From Mycolicibacterium madagascariense (lineage in GTDB: Bacteria; Actinomycetota; Actinomycetes; Mycobacteriales; Mycobacteriaceae): DNA of 64,000 nt. Shown in pieces: positions 28,874 through 39,958 of this stretch. The notes below the pieces were generated by a model. It was not told the DNA's origin and made no database searches. It saw only the letters and a program-made list of their open reading frames with translations. Location: contig NZ_AP022610.1 in assembly GCF_010729665.1 (NCBI RefSeq), forward strand, positions 4,340,001 to 4,404,000. The letters run 5' to 3'. Numbering within the stretch: the stretch's first letter is position 1; every line of letters starts with the position of its first letter. The translations under genes and the position numbers were made by a program.

Positions 28874-29386
28874 TCAGATCGTCAAGCGCGCCAAGATGTC
28901 TCGTCCCTGCTCGGCGCTCTGCGGGTCACAGAGCACGTCGTAGCGACCGGCCACCAGCTGCATGGTGGAGCTGAAATCTCTTGTGCCCCGCGCCATCGCG
29001 TACTGCAGGCCCGAGGTGATGAGGCCGAAGAACACGCCCGCGAGCAGACCCGCGGCCAACGACCCCCACGGGCTCGGGCCGAAGAACCCGAGCACGATCC
29101 CGATGAACAGCCCGAGCCAGGCGCCCGTCGCGGCTCCGCCGCCGAGCACCCGCGGCCAGGTGAGCCGCCCGGTCACGCGCTCGACCTGCATCAGGTCGAC
29201 GCCGACGATCGTGACGTGCTGAACGGGGAACTGCTGGTCGGAGAGATGATCGACGGCGCGCTGCGCCTCGGCGTAGGTGGGGTACGAGCCGATGGGCCAC
29301 CCCTTGGGCGGCGTCGGGAGCGCCGCGAACCCACCGCGTCCCGGATTCTGGCCTCCCCGTCCTGGGTTCTGGAGTGGGTTCGTCAT
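28874..29386 (-). CDS. General-stress (YflT-like) domain membrane protein
   Basis: A 170-residue protein. The Gly/Arg/Pro/Asn-rich N-terminus contains QNPGRGGQNPGRGG. A YflT-type domain follows (GSYPTYAEAQRAVDHLSDQQFPVQHVTIVGVDL), then two close hydrophobic helices (about 85-130) rich in glycine, and a short cytoplasmic C-terminus. ATG 29386 has AGGGA upstream. It resembles Rv1234. Function is unknown; YflT relatives are stress-induced in Bacillus. Confidence 0.78.
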   Translation of the reverse strand: MTNPLQNPGRGGQNPGRGGFAALPTPPKGWPIGSYPTYAEAQRAVDHLSDQQFPVQHVTIVGVDLMQVERVTGRLTWPRVLGGGAATGAWLGLFIGIVLGFFGPSPWGSLAAGLLAGVFFGLITSGLQYAMARGTRDFSSTMQLVAGRYDVLCDPQSAEQGRDILARLTI

Positions 29387-29560
29387 GAGCTGTCCCTATC
29401 GTCTCGTCGTCGGGGTGTCCCTGGCGTGCGGAGCGGCGTCTTCGCACCCCGTCCATTGTCAACGTTCGGGGTCCGCGATGAGTGCCGTCCCGCGAACGGG
29501 CCCCGTCGGCGGCGCTAAGTTGTACGCCATGACCGCAGTCGCGCCGAGCGCGAGCTCGAG

Positions 29561-30100
29561 ATGACCTCCGGCCCCGACGAGTCGACCCACGGTCGCGAAT
29601 ACCCGCCCCTGGAGAACGCCCCGGCGCAGAGCGGTGCGCCGGAACCCGTGGACTACCCGACCGACCCGGGGAGGACCCCGGCGCCCACCTTCGGACCGCC
29701 CCCCGGCTACGGCTCCGGCGGCTACCCGCCACCGCCGCCGCCCCCGCCCGGTTACGTGCCGCCCAGTGGCCAGCCGGCGCCGTACGCCGGCCCGTACTAC
29801 TACGGCTACGACCCGTACCACCAGGCGCCGCCCGTCGGCACCAACGGCAAGGCGATCGCCGCGCTGGTCTGCGCGCTGATCGGCCCCGTGGCCCTGTGCT
29901 TCTTGACCTCACCCGCGGGTCTGATCCTCGGCATCCTCGCGATGCGCGAGACGAAGCGGACCGGTCAGGAGGGCCACGGCATGGCGTTGGCGGGCACCAT
30001 CATCGGAGCCATCGGGTCGGTCGTGCTGGTGGTCGTGTTCGTGGGCCTCTTCGTCGCCCTCCTGCTGGGCACCAACCCGCACTACGCCCGCGGGTTCTAA
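29561..30100 (+). CDS. DUF4190 membrane protein with proline/tyrosine-rich N-terminus
   Basis: A 179-residue protein. Residues 1-90 are disordered and rich in Pro, Gly and Tyr (PPPGYGSGGYPPPPPPPPGY, YYYGYDPYH). Two helices of the DUF4190 type follow (AALVCALIGPVALCF...ILGILAMRETKRTGQEGHGMALAGTIIGAI). This architecture is common in actinobacterial envelope proteins of unknown function. It is positioned like Rv1233c. Its TAA overlaps the TAG of the convergent CitE-like gene. Confidence 0.8.
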   Translation: MTSGPDESTHGREYPPLENAPAQSGAPEPVDYPTDPGRTPAPTFGPPPGYGSGGYPPPPPPPPGYVPPSGQPAPYAGPYYYGYDPYHQAPPVGTNGKAIAALVCALIGPVALCFLTSPAGLILGILAMRETKRTGQEGHGMALAGTIIGAIGSVVLVVVFVGLFVALLLGTNPHYARGF

Positions 30101-31080
30101 GTCGGCGGTGCGAACCGCGCCGACGTCCTGGCCATCCCCGCGGCCCGGCCCTTGCCCGCGATCACCAGCGCCATCTTGCGGCTCGCCTCGTCGATCATCT
30201 CGTCACCGAGCATGACCGCTCCCCTGGCGCCACCGGCGCCCGACGTGTGCCACTCGTAGGCTTCGAGGATCAGCTCGGCGTGGTCGTAGTCGTCCTGGCG
30301 CGGACTGAAGATCTCGTTGCCCGCCGCGATCTGGTCGGGGTGCAGCACCCACTTGCCGTCGTACCCGAGCGCGGCGGCCCGGCCCGCCACCCGGCGGAAC
30401 GCGTCGAGGTCGCGGATCTTCAGAAACGGCCCGTCGATCGCGCTGATCCCGGCGGCCCGCGCCGCGACGAGGATCGTCATCAGGACGTGGTGGTGGGCGT
30501 CGCCGACGTCGTATCCCTCCGGTTGCTCGCCGACGACCAGCGTGCGCATGTTGAGGCTGGCCATCATGTCCGCCGGACCCAGGACCAGCGCCTGCACCCG
30601 GGGGCCTGCCGCGATCGCGTCGACGTTGGTCAGGCCCCGCGCGTTCTCGATCTGCGCCTCGATGCCGATGCGCCCCAGCGGCAGGCCGTGGGTCAGCTCC
30701 AGCTGGGTCAGCAGGAGGTCGAGTGCCTGCACGTGGGCGACGTCGGTGACCTTGGGCAGCAGCACGACGTCGAGATGGGCGCCCGCGGCCGCGACCACCT
30801 CGATGACGTCGGCGTGCGTCCACGGCGTCGTCCAGTCGTTGACCCGCACGCCGCGCAGCTGTCCCGCCCAGCCGTCGGAGGCCAGGGCAGCCGCCGCCCG
30901 AGTGCGCGCCTGCGCCTTGGCATCCGGCGCGACCGAATCCTCGAGATCGACGAACACCAGATCGGCGGCCAGGCCCTTGGCCTTCTCGATCATCTTGGCG
31001 TTGCTGCCAGGAACCGAAAGGCATGTTCTACGGGGGCGATATCGGTTCTCCACGGCCTTACTCTCTACTCTTTGTGACAT
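30097..31080 (-). CDS. HpcH/HpaI aldolase, CitE-like (malyl/citramalyl-CoA lyase family)
   Basis: A protein of up to 327 residues with a TIM-barrel CitE-like fold. RRTCLSVPGSNAKMIEKA is the phosphate/CoA-binding start, DLVFVDLEDSV carries the first metal ligand, IEAQIENARGL supplies the catalytic Glu, and LGPADMMASL the second metal Asp. C-C bond cleavage of an acyl-CoA such as malyl-CoA is expected. Two starts compete: ATG 31080, which shares bases with the ATG of the divergent neighbour, and GTG 31053, which begins right at VENRYRPRR. The second fits relatives better. Confidence 0.82.
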   Translation of the reverse strand: MSQRVESKAVENRYRPRRTCLSVPGSNAKMIEKAKGLAADLVFVDLEDSVAPDAKAQARTRAAAALASDGWAGQLRGVRVNDWTTPWTHADVIEVVAAAGAHLDVVLLPKVTDVAHVQALDLLLTQLELTHGLPLGRIGIEAQIENARGLTNVDAIAAGPRVQALVLGPADMMASLNMRTLVVGEQPEGYDVGDAHHHVLMTILVAARAAGISAIDGPFLKIRDLDAFRRVAGRAAALGYDGKWVLHPDQIAAGNEIFSPRQDDYDHAELILEAYEWHTSGAGGARGAVMLGDEMIDEASRKMALVIAGKGRAAGMARTSARFAPPT

Positions 31081-32404
31081 GGTGGCGGTGAACAGGGTCT
31101 ATGCGGCCCGCCTGTCGGGGATGCTGGTACTCGGCCCCGACGGCGAATCGATCGGCCGCGTCCGCGACGTGGTGATCAGCATCGGCATCGGCCGCCAGCA
31201 GCCGCGCGTGCTGGGGTTGGTCGTCGAATTGCTCACGCGCAGAAGGATTTTCGTCGGCCTGCTGCGGGTCACGGCCATCGAGCCCGACGCCGTCACGCTC
31301 ACGACGGCCAACGTGTCGCTGCGCCGGTTCGCTCAGCGTCCCGGTGAGGTCCTCGTCTTCGGGCAGGTGCTGGACAGCCGCGTCCGCGTGCACGATCCCG
31401 AGCTCGAACAGCTCGCCGGGGTCGACCTCGTCGTCGTCGACCTGGCCCTCGAACAGATCCGCACCAGGGACTGGGTCGTCACCCGGGTCGCGGTCCGCAG
31501 CCACCGCAGGCTGGGCAGGCGCACCGCCGTGCACATCGTCGACTGGCAGAACGTGTCGGGCCTGACGCAGTCGGCGATGTCGTTGCCGGGCCAGGGCGTG
31601 GCGTACCTGCTCGCCCAGTTCGAGGGGCAGCGTCCCATCGTGGTCGCCGACGCCATCCGCGATCTGCCCGCCAAGCGGCGCTACGAGGTCGTCAACGCAC
31701 TCGACGACGAACGCCTCGCCGACGTCCTGCAGGAGCTGCCGGAGAGCGAGCAGGCCGATCTGCTGGGTCGGCTGGACGCCGAACGCGCCGCCGACGTGCT
31801 GGAGGCCATGGATCCCGACGACGCCGCCGACCTGCTCGGCGAGCTCGGCGCCTCCCAGGCCGAAGCGCTGCTGGCCCGCATGGACCCCGAGGACTCCGAG
31901 CCGGTGCGACGGCTGCTGAAGCATTCGCCCGACACCGCGGGCGGACTCATGACCTCAGAACCCGTCGTCCTGGGGCCCGGCACCACCGTCGCTGAAGCGC
32001 TGGCGCGGGTCCGCGATCCCGAACTCACCCCGGCGCTGGCGTCGCTGGTGTTCGTCGTGCGGCCGCCGACCGCGACGCCGACGGGCCGCTACCTCGGCTG
32101 CGTGCATCTGCAACGCCTCCTGCGGGAGCCGCCCGCGGCCCTCGTCAGCGGCATCATCGACTCCGACCTGCCGAGCCTGGACCCCGAGACCTCGCTGGCC
32201 TCGGTGACGCGCTACTTCGCCGCCTACAACCTCGTCTGCGGTCCGGTGGTCGACGACGAGAAGCACCTGCTGGGCGCGGTCACCGTGGACGACGTGCTCG
32301 ACCACCTGCTCCCGCACGATTGGCGCGCCCGGCCGGAGGATCCCGACCTACCCGACGCCGGTGAGCTCGCCGACGCCACGCCGGGGCCGGGGGGTCCGTC
32401 GTGA
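31079..32404 (+). CDS. MgtE-N/CBS domain protein without a transporter domain (Rv1232c-like)
   Basis: A 441-residue soluble protein. An N-terminal PRC-barrel-like part (VYAARLSGMLVLGPDGESIGRVRDVVI) is followed by an MgtE N-terminal superhelix (ELPESEQADLLGRLDAERAADVLEAMDPDDAADLLGEL read in blocks) and a CBS pair (GGLMTSEPVVLGPG, LLGAVTVDDVLDHLL). The membrane channel of MgtE is missing, so it is a stand-alone magnesium or nucleotide sensor, perhaps acting on another transporter. TACTCT (31066-31071) is 7 bases before the ATG, predicting a leaderless start. It overlaps the next gene by GTGA. Confidence 0.82.
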   Translation: MVAVNRVYAARLSGMLVLGPDGESIGRVRDVVISIGIGRQQPRVLGLVVELLTRRRIFVGLLRVTAIEPDAVTLTTANVSLRRFAQRPGEVLVFGQVLDSRVRVHDPELEQLAGVDLVVVDLALEQIRTRDWVVTRVAVRSHRRLGRRTAVHIVDWQNVSGLTQSAMSLPGQGVAYLLAQFEGQRPIVVADAIRDLPAKRRYEVVNALDDERLADVLQELPESEQADLLGRLDAERAADVLEAMDPDDAADLLGELGASQAEALLARMDPEDSEPVRRLLKHSPDTAGGLMTSEPVVLGPGTTVAEALARVRDPELTPALASLVFVVRPPTATPTGRYLGCVHLQRLLREPPAALVSGIIDSDLPSLDPETSLASVTRYFAAYNLVCGPVVDDEKHLLGAVTVDDVLDHLLPHDWRARPEDPDLPDAGELADATPGPGGPS

Positions 32405-32937
32405 GCGATCTGTCGTCGCGGCAGCGCCTCGACACCCCTCGCACCTCGCGGCGGCGGTTCGTCCCGAGGGTCGACATCGAGGCCGTCGGTAAGTTCAGCG
32501 AGTCGATCGCCCGGTTCCTGGGCACGGGCCGCTACCTCGCCCTGCAGACCGTCCTGGTGGTCGTGTGGATCGCGTTCAACCTGATGGCGGTCAGCCTGCG
32601 CTTCGACCCCTACCCCTTCATCCTGCTGAACCTCGCGTTCTCGACGCAGGCGGCGTACGCCGCGCCGCTGATCCTGCTGGCGCAGAACCGGCAGGAGAAC
32701 CGGGACCGCGTCTCGCTCGAGGAGGACCGCCGTCGCGCCGAGCAGACGAAGGCGGACACCGAGTACCTCGCGCGCGAGATCGCCGCGTTGCGGATCGCCG
32801 TCGGCGAGGTCGTCACGCGCGACTATCTGCGCCGCGAACTGGAGGACCTCCGCGAACTGCTCGACGAGCTGAAGGCCAAGAAGCCCAAGAAGAGTGCGGC
32901 GGCCAAGACGCCCCGCGATTGGGATGAGTCCGTCTAG
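32401..32937 (+). CDS. DUF1003 family membrane protein
   Basis: A 178-residue protein with two central helices (about 43-85) and the DUF1003 pattern RYLALQTVLVVVWIAFNL...DPYPFILLNLAFSTQAAYAAPLILLAQNRQ. It ends in a charged, coiled-coil-prone C-terminus with KAKKPKKSAAAK. The GTG at 32401 overlaps the stop of the MgtE-N/CBS gene, so the two are co-expressed as Rv1232c-Rv1231c are. Function is unknown; the coupling suggests an ion-related partner for the CBS protein. Confidence 0.85.
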   Translation: MSDLSSRQRLDTPRTSRRRFVPRVDIEAVGKFSESIARFLGTGRYLALQTVLVVVWIAFNLMAVSLRFDPYPFILLNLAFSTQAAYAAPLILLAQNRQENRDRVSLEEDRRRAEQTKADTEYLAREIAALRIAVGEVVTRDYLRRELEDLRELLDELKAKKPKKSAAAKTPRDWDESV

Positions 32938-33032
32938 CGCAATGCTGCAACACGCGCCACACGAATGGGTATGGTGGCCTGGTTCACATCGTTTGCCGGC
33001 GTCTCGGCTCATCGCGGATCTAGGACGGTTGG

Positions 33033-34454
33033 GTGCACATCGGAGGACGCTTCAGCAGGCCTGAGGCCACTGAAGCGCTGGCGGCGCTACGCCGTCGCGC
33101 ACGTGGCGTGACCCGCACACCCGCCTTCGGCGTCGCCGTCATCATCCCCCTCGTGTTGCTGATGGCCGTCGGCGCCTCGGCGCCCACCCCGCGCCACGCC
33201 GTGGCCGACGACGGCATCACACCGCTGGCGGCCGTGGCCCGCACGGGTGACGACTCGGGCGTCGTCGTCGTGGCCTCGCCCCGGCTGCCGACGCCGTTCC
33301 GCTTCGCCATGGCGACCCTGTCGGCTCCCCCGCCGACCGCCGTCGTGACGTCGACCGGCAACCTGCACATCCCGTCGATCGCGCTGGCCGCCTACCGCAA
33401 CGCCGAGCGCATGATGGCGCAGGCCTACCCGGGCTGCGGCGTCAGCTGGAACCTGCTCGCCGGCATCGGCCGCATCGAGTCCGGGCATGCCAACAACGGC
33501 GCCACCGATGCGAACGGCACGGCGCTGCAGCCCATCCTCGGACCCGTGCTCGACGGCTCGCTGGCGGGCAACGAGGTGATCGTGCAGGCCGTGCAGGCCG
33601 GGCGGGTCACCTACGCCAGAGCCATGGGCCCCATGCAGTTCCTCCCCGGCACCTGGGCGCGGTACGCGTCGGACGGCAACGGCGACGGCAAGGCCGACAT
33701 CCAGAACGTCTTCGACGCCTCGCTGGGCACCGCGCGGTACCTGTGCAGCGGCGGTCTCAACCTCCGCGACCGGTCTCAGGTGCTGACGGCGATCCTGCGC
33801 TACAACAACTCGATGGCCTACGCCGCCAACGTGATTGGCTGGGCCGCGGCCTACGCGACGGGCGTGGCGCCCGTCGACCTGCCGCCGATCGGCGTCGCTC
33901 CCCCGATCGGGGACGCGCACCTGGTGTCCAACCCCGAGGGCCTCGGACCCGGCATCGGGCTGCCCGCCAACGATCCGCTCGCCGCGCTGGCGCTGTCCGA
34001 CGTCAACGGCGCCAGCCAGTTGGGCATCCCGCCCGGGCCGGGCGCCGGCGTACCTCCGGCACCGCAGCAGAACTGCCAGGTCTTCTGCCTGACGCCCCCG
34101 GCCGTCGTCGCGCCGCCGCAGCAGAACTGCCAGGTGTTCTGCCTGACCCCGCCGGCCGGGTCGGCGCCCGAGGCGGCGCCGGTGGGACAGCTCCCGCCGC
34201 CACCGTTCGGCGCGCCGCCGGCCTTTGGCGCACCGCCGGCCGCCCCGCCGCCGCCGTTCGCCCCGCCGGCCGCCCCGCCGCCGTTCGCCCCGCCGGCCGC
34301 CCCGCCGCCGTTCGCTCCGCCGGCCGCCCCGCCGCCGTTCGCCCCGCCGGCCGCCCCGCCGGTTGCGGAGTCACCCGTGCCCGCGTCGCCGACCGCCCCG
34401 GTGTCCCCCGCGCTGCCGTCGCCCACGGGCCCGGTGCCCGGTCCGTCCAACTGA
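33033..34454 (+). CDS. Secreted lytic transglycosylase-like protein with repeat-rich C-terminus
   Basis: A 473-residue envelope protein. A basic N-terminus leads into one hydrophobic segment (about 32-50, signal or anchor). Residues 115-275 form an SLT/MltB-like transglycosylase domain with GIGRIESGHANNG holding the catalytic Glu, AMGPMQFLPGTW, and NVFDASLGTARYLC. The C-terminal 170 residues are low complexity: two copies of PQQNCQVFCLTPPA and four PPFAPPAAP repeats. It cleaves peptidoglycan glycan strands with anhydro-product formation if active. It corresponds to Rv1230c. GTG 33033 is the first codon of the frame at the right distance from a 95-bp upstream gap. Confidence 0.85.
   Translation: MHIGGRFSRPEATEALAALRRRARGVTRTPAFGVAVIIPLVLLMAVGASAPTPRHAVADDGITPLAAVARTGDDSGVVVVASPRLPTPFRFAMATLSAPPPTAVVTSTGNLHIPSIALAAYRNAERMMAQAYPGCGVSWNLLAGIGRIESGHANNGATDANGTALQPILGPVLDGSLAGNEVIVQAVQAGRVTYARAMGPMQFLPGTWARYASDGNGDGKADIQNVFDASLGTARYLCSGGLNLRDRSQVLTAILRYNNSMAYAANVIGWAAAYATGVAPVDLPPIGVAPPIGDAHLVSNPEGLGPGIGLPANDPLAALALSDVNGASQLGIPPGPGAGVPPAPQQNCQVFCLTPPAVVAPPQQNCQVFCLTPPAGSAPEAAPVGQLPPPPFGAPPAFGAPPAAPPPPFAPPAAPPPFAPPAAPPPFAPPAAPPPFAPPAAPPVAESPVPASPTAPVSPALPSPTGPVPGPSN
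34257..34364 (+). repeat. 27-bp tandem repeat, four units
   Basis: Units starting at 34257, 34284, 34311 and 34338 each begin TTCGCCCCGCCGGCC (one has TTCGCTCCG) and encode the nonapeptide FAPPAAPPP. The number of units is likely to vary among strains. Confidence 0.8.
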
Positions 34455-34475
34455 GGGCTGCGCCTACACTCGGCG

Positions 34476-35636
34476 ATGATGTCACCGCACACCCCCACCG
34501 CCGCCGACGGTCTCGAATCGGCCGTTCGGTCGGCCCTGTCGAAGGTCGTCGACCCCGAGCTGCGCAAGCCGATCACCGAGGTCGGCATGGTCAAGGACGT
34601 GTCGGCCGACGCGGCCACCGGAGCCGTACACGTCGAGATCTACCTGACGACGTCGGCGTGCCCGAAGAAGACCGAGATCACCGACCGCGTCAAGCAGGCC
34701 GTCGTCGACGTCCCCGGCACCGGCGCGGTCACGGTCACCCTCGACGTCATGAACGACGAGCAGCGGGCCGAACTCCGCAAGCAGCTGCGCGGCGACTCGC
34801 GCGAACCGGTCATTCCCTTCGCCCAACCCGGCTCCCTGACGCGCGTGTACGCCGTGGCCTCCGGCAAGGGCGGCGTCGGGAAGTCCAGCGTCACGGTCAA
34901 CATCGCGGCGGCGCTGGCGGCCCGCGGGCTGTCGGTGGGCGTGCTCGACGCGGACATCTACGGGCACTCGGTCCCACGCATGATGGGCACGAACGACCGT
35001 CCCACCCAGGTCGATTCGATGATCCTGCCGCCCGTCGCCCATGACGTGAAGGTCATCTCGATCGCGATGTTCACCCAGGGCAACACGCCCGTGGTGTGGC
35101 GCGGTCCGATGCTGCACCGGGCCCTGCAGCAGTTCCTCGCCGACGTCTACTGGGGCGACCTCGACGTGCTGCTCCTCGACCTGCCCCCCGGCACCGGCGA
35201 CATCGCCATCTCGGTGTCCCAGCTGATTCCCGGCGCCGAGATCCTCGTCGTGACGACGCCTCAGCTCGCGGCGGCCGAGGTCGCCGAACGGGCGGGGGCG
35301 ATCGCCCTGCAGACGCGCCAGCGCATCGTCGGCGTCGTGGAGAACATGTCCGGTCTGACGCTGCCCGACGGCACGGTCATGAACCTGTTCGGCGAGGGCG
35401 GCGGCAAGAAGGTGGCCGAGAGCCTCACGCGGTCGATCGGCGCCGACGTCCCACTGCTCGGCCAGGTGCCGCTCGACCCCGCGCTGGTGGGTGCGGGTGA
35501 CTCCGGCGTGCCGCTGGTCATCAGCGCGCCGGACTCCGCGGCGGGCAAGGAACTGCGCTCGATCGCCGACGCCCTGACGACCCGCAAGCGCAGCCTGGCG
35601 GGAATGTCGTTGGGCCTCAACCCCGTTGGCCGCTAG
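34476..35636 (+). CDS. mrp: Mrp/ApbC-type iron-sulfur carrier ATPase
   Basis: A 386-residue P-loop ATPase. An N-terminal MIP18 (DUF59) domain with the ACPKKTE cysteine precedes an Mrp ATPase domain with the deviant Walker [10 protein letters not shown] (130-138) and switch [15 protein letters not shown]. Mrp proteins carry or insert Fe-S clusters. The C-terminal CxxC that binds the cluster in ApbC/Mrp is absent here: the usual place after VENMS reads GLTLPDGT, which I also recall from M. tuberculosis Mrp (Rv1229c). The only cysteine visible is in the DUF59 part. Its stop codon overlaps that of tatB. Confidence 0.92.
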   Translation: MMSPHTPTAADGLESAVRSALSKVVDPELRKPITEVGMVKDVSADAATGAVHVEIYLTTSACPKKTEITDRVKQAVVDVPGTGAVTVTLDVMNDEQRAELRKQLRGDSREPVIPFAQPGSLTRVYAVASGKGGVGKSSVTVNIAAALAARGLSVGVLDADIYGHSVPRMMGTNDRPTQVDSMILPPVAHDVKVISIAMFTQGNTPVVWRGPMLHRALQQFLADVYWGDLDVLLLDLPPGTGDIAISVSQLIPGAEILVVTTPQLAAAEVAERAGAIALQTRQRIVGVVENMSGLTLPDGTVMNLFGEGGGKKVAESLTRSIGADVPLLGQVPLDPALVGAGDSGVPLVISAPDSAAGKELRSIADALTTRKRSLAGMSLGLNPVGR

Positions 35637-36061
35637 GTCGCGTCGCTGTCGAAGGGCGTGACGCCGGGCGTGCGGGGTTCGGCGGGAGCCGGCATGCCGT
35701 TTGACGAGCCCGCGCCGTTGAGGGACCCCGCGCCGTTCGTCGGGGGCATGGGTTGCGTCACGGGCTTGTCGAAGTTGCCGGTCAGGAACGAGTCGTCGCC
35801 GTCGAGCAGGTGCTTGGTGATCGCCGCCCGCGGCGTCATGCCCCTGAGCTTCTGGAGTTCGCTCAGCGGCTGACGGAGATCTTCGAACTCCGGCCCGAGG
35901 TCTTCCCGCAATTGGCTGGTGGCGCCGCTGAGGTACTCGCGCACCTGTTTGAGGGTCGTGGTCGTCCAGCGGATGGCCCCGGGTAGCCGTTCGGGCCCCA
36001 GGATCACCAGACCCGCCACGACGAGCACCAGCATCTCGCCCCAGCCGATGTTGCCGAACAT
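35633..36061 (-). CDS. tatB: Sec-independent translocase subunit TatB
   Basis: A 142-residue TatB. The N-terminal [27 protein letters not shown] is the short membrane helix with the GPERLP hinge, followed by an amphipathic helix and a disordered C-terminus with [13 protein letters not shown]. TatB with TatC receives twin-arginine signal peptides. It lies 2 bp downstream of htrA and ends the sigE-rseA-htrA-tatB run, as in M. tuberculosis (Rv1221-Rv1224). Confidence 0.95.
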   Translation of the reverse strand: MFGNIGWGEMLVLVVAGLVILGPERLPGAIRWTTTTLKQVREYLSGATSQLREDLGPEFEDLRQPLSELQKLRGMTPRAAITKHLLDGDDSFLTGNFDKPVTQPMPPTNGAGSLNGAGSSNGMPAPAEPRTPGVTPFDSDAT

Positions 36062-36063
36062 CG

Positions 36064-37572
<1,509 letters not shown>

Positions 37573-37632
37573 TCACTCTCCGTAAAGGCGCGCGACCCTG
37601 TCGACGCACGCCACTGCCTGTGGCCCCACACC

Positions 37633-38028
37633 CTACCGGCGCTTGCGACGGGCACGCTGTGCGTCGTCGGCGAGCGGTGTGCCCAGGTCGTCGGCGGGAG
37701 GCTCCGGCGGGGCGTGGTGCGGGATCTGGGACAACGCGCCGAGCAACGACGTCGGGATGGCGATCGGATTCGAGTCCCGCAATGCGGCGCGCGCTTGCCC
37801 CTGGGCGTCGACCTCGGCCGAGCACTGCGGGCAGAGCGACATGTGGTGCGCCGCGCGCAGATGCGCGCTCATGCGCAGTTCGCCGTCGACGAACGCCGCG
37901 ATGGCCTCGGTGGACAGGTGCTCGGTGGAGCCGAACCGGCGCGGGCCGACCGGCTGGTCGCTCTGCGACGCGAACTGGGTCGGCAGCCAACTGAATGCGC
38001 GGCGGAAGACGTGTGCCGGGTCGGCCAT
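37633..38028 (-). CDS. rseA: Anti-sigma-E factor RseA
   Basis: A 131-residue zinc-associated anti-sigma factor. The ZAS motif is His62-x3-Cys66-x2-Cys69 within HLSTEAIAAFVDGELRM...HHMSLCPQC, and there is no membrane helix. It sequesters SigE and releases it under disulfide stress or after phosphorylation and ClpC1P2 degradation, as shown for M. tuberculosis RseA. ATG 38028 has a strong GAGAGGAG ribosome-binding site. It lies 122 bp downstream of sigE in the same direction. Confidence 0.95.
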   Translation of the reverse strand: MADPAHVFRRAFSWLPTQFASQSDQPVGPRRFGSTEHLSTEAIAAFVDGELRMSAHLRAAHHMSLCPQCSAEVDAQGQARAALRDSNPIAIPTSLLGALSQIPHHAPPEPPADDLGTPLADDAQRARRKRR

Positions 38029-38150
38029 CGACCAGCTCCTCTCGCCCGTGACATGGTCTGTTCGGTTCAGTTCACCACACTCCAGCGCGTGCTGATTCGA
38101 ATCTAGCGCGGCTGGTCGCCACGGACACCCCGGGAATTGACGCGGGCGAA

Positions 38151-39122
<972 letters not shown>

Positions 39123-39135
39123 CTACGCTTCGCCC

Positions 39136-39804
39136 ATGGCCAGCAGCGACGACTCCGCCGGTCCGGACGCCAGGGCGAGCCGCGCCGACGCCATCGTCGC
39201 GCATGCCGAGAACTCCATCACCGAGGACGCCCTGACCGCGGCCGCCCGGGAGCGCGCGGTGGACAGTGGCGCCGGCGCCGTCACGCCCGCGGTCGGTGCG
39301 CTGCTCAGCGTGCTGGCCAAGATCGCCGGCGCCAAGGCCGTCGTCGAGGTCGGCACCGGGGTCGGCGTCAGCGGGCTGTGGTTGCTGTCGGGGATGCGCG
39401 AGGACGGCGTGCTCACCACCATCGACGTCGAGCCCGAACATCAGCGCCTCGCCAAGCAGGCCTTCGCCCAAGCCGGCATCGGACCCTCGCGCACCCGGCT
39501 GATCAGCGGGCGCGCCCAAGAGGTGCTGACCAGGCTGGCCGACGAGTCCTACGACCTGGTGTTCATCGACGCCGATCCCGTCGACCAGCCGCAATTCGTT
39601 GCCGAGGGCGTGCGGCTGCTGCGCTCGGGCGGCGCCATCGTGGTCCACCGCGCCGCGCTGGGCGGCCGCGCCGGTGACGCCGCGGCCCACGATCGCGACG
39701 TCACCGCGGTGCGCGAGGCGGCACGCCTCATCGCCGAGGACGAACGGCTGACGCCGGTGCTGGTGCCCCTCGGCGACGGCCTGCTCGCCGCCGCCCGCGA
39801 CTGA
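39136..39804 (+). CDS. O-methyltransferase (Rv1220c-like)
   Basis: A 222-residue SAM-dependent methyltransferase of the caffeoyl-CoA/catechol O-methyltransferase type. [16 protein letters not shown] is motif [21 protein letters not shown] holds the acidic SAM-ribose contact, and [10 protein letters not shown] is the metal-linked motif. The methyl acceptor is unknown. ATG 39136 follows TACGCT (39124-39129) by 6 bases, predicting a leaderless mRNA. It is divergent from sigE, as Rv1220c is. Confidence 0.88.
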   Translation: MASSDDSAGPDARASRADAIVAHAENSITEDALTAAARERAVDSGAGAVTPAVGALLSVLAKIAGAKAVVEVGTGVGVSGLWLLSGMREDGVLTTIDVEPEHQRLAKQAFAQAGIGPSRTRLISGRAQEVLTRLADESYDLVFIDADPVDQPQFVAEGVRLLRSGGAIVVHRAALGGRAGDAAAHDRDVTAVREAARLIAEDERLTPVLVPLGDGLLAAARD

Positions 39805-39841
39805 CTTCTCCTCCCTCCCCCCGGCGCCCGCCCTCTTTCTC

Positions 39842-39904
39842 CGCCGAGCAGCCGCAAATGTGGGCAAATCCTCGGCGTGTCGCGCACGTTTGCGGCTGCT
39901 CGCG
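39842..39904 (-). repeat. Palindromic intergenic repeat, copy 2
   Basis: Read on the minus strand it begins GCGAGCAGCCGCAAA, has the core GCGCGACACGCCG and ends GCGGCTGCTCGGCG, closely matching the element at 1409-1470. Ends are inverted repeats. It lies between the methyltransferase and a TetR promoter. Confidence 0.65.
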
Positions 39905-39911
39905 GGAGGCA

Positions 39912-39941
39912 TTGACAGCTGGCTGAACGTGCGTTTAGCCT
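39912..39941 (+). promoter_or_regulatory. Promoter of the TetR-ABC exporter operon
   Basis: TTGACA (39912-39917), an 18-base spacer and TAGCCT (39936-39941) precede the GTG at 39949 by 7 bases, so a leaderless mRNA is predicted. The promoter is overlapped by both TetR-type palindromes at 39923-39958. Confidence 0.65.
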
Positions 39942-39958
39942 ATTGAACGTGCGTTCAG
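39923..39958. promoter_or_regulatory. Tandem TetR operators CTGAACGTGCGTTTAG and TTGAACGTGCGTTCAG
   Basis: Two 16-bp palindromes (39923-39938 and 39943-39958) have centres 20 bp apart, which is two turns on the same DNA face. Both have the core GAAC-GTGC-GTT. They cover the spacer, the -10 box and the start codon of the TetR gene at 39949, fitting strong cooperative autorepression by that protein. Confidence 0.75.
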
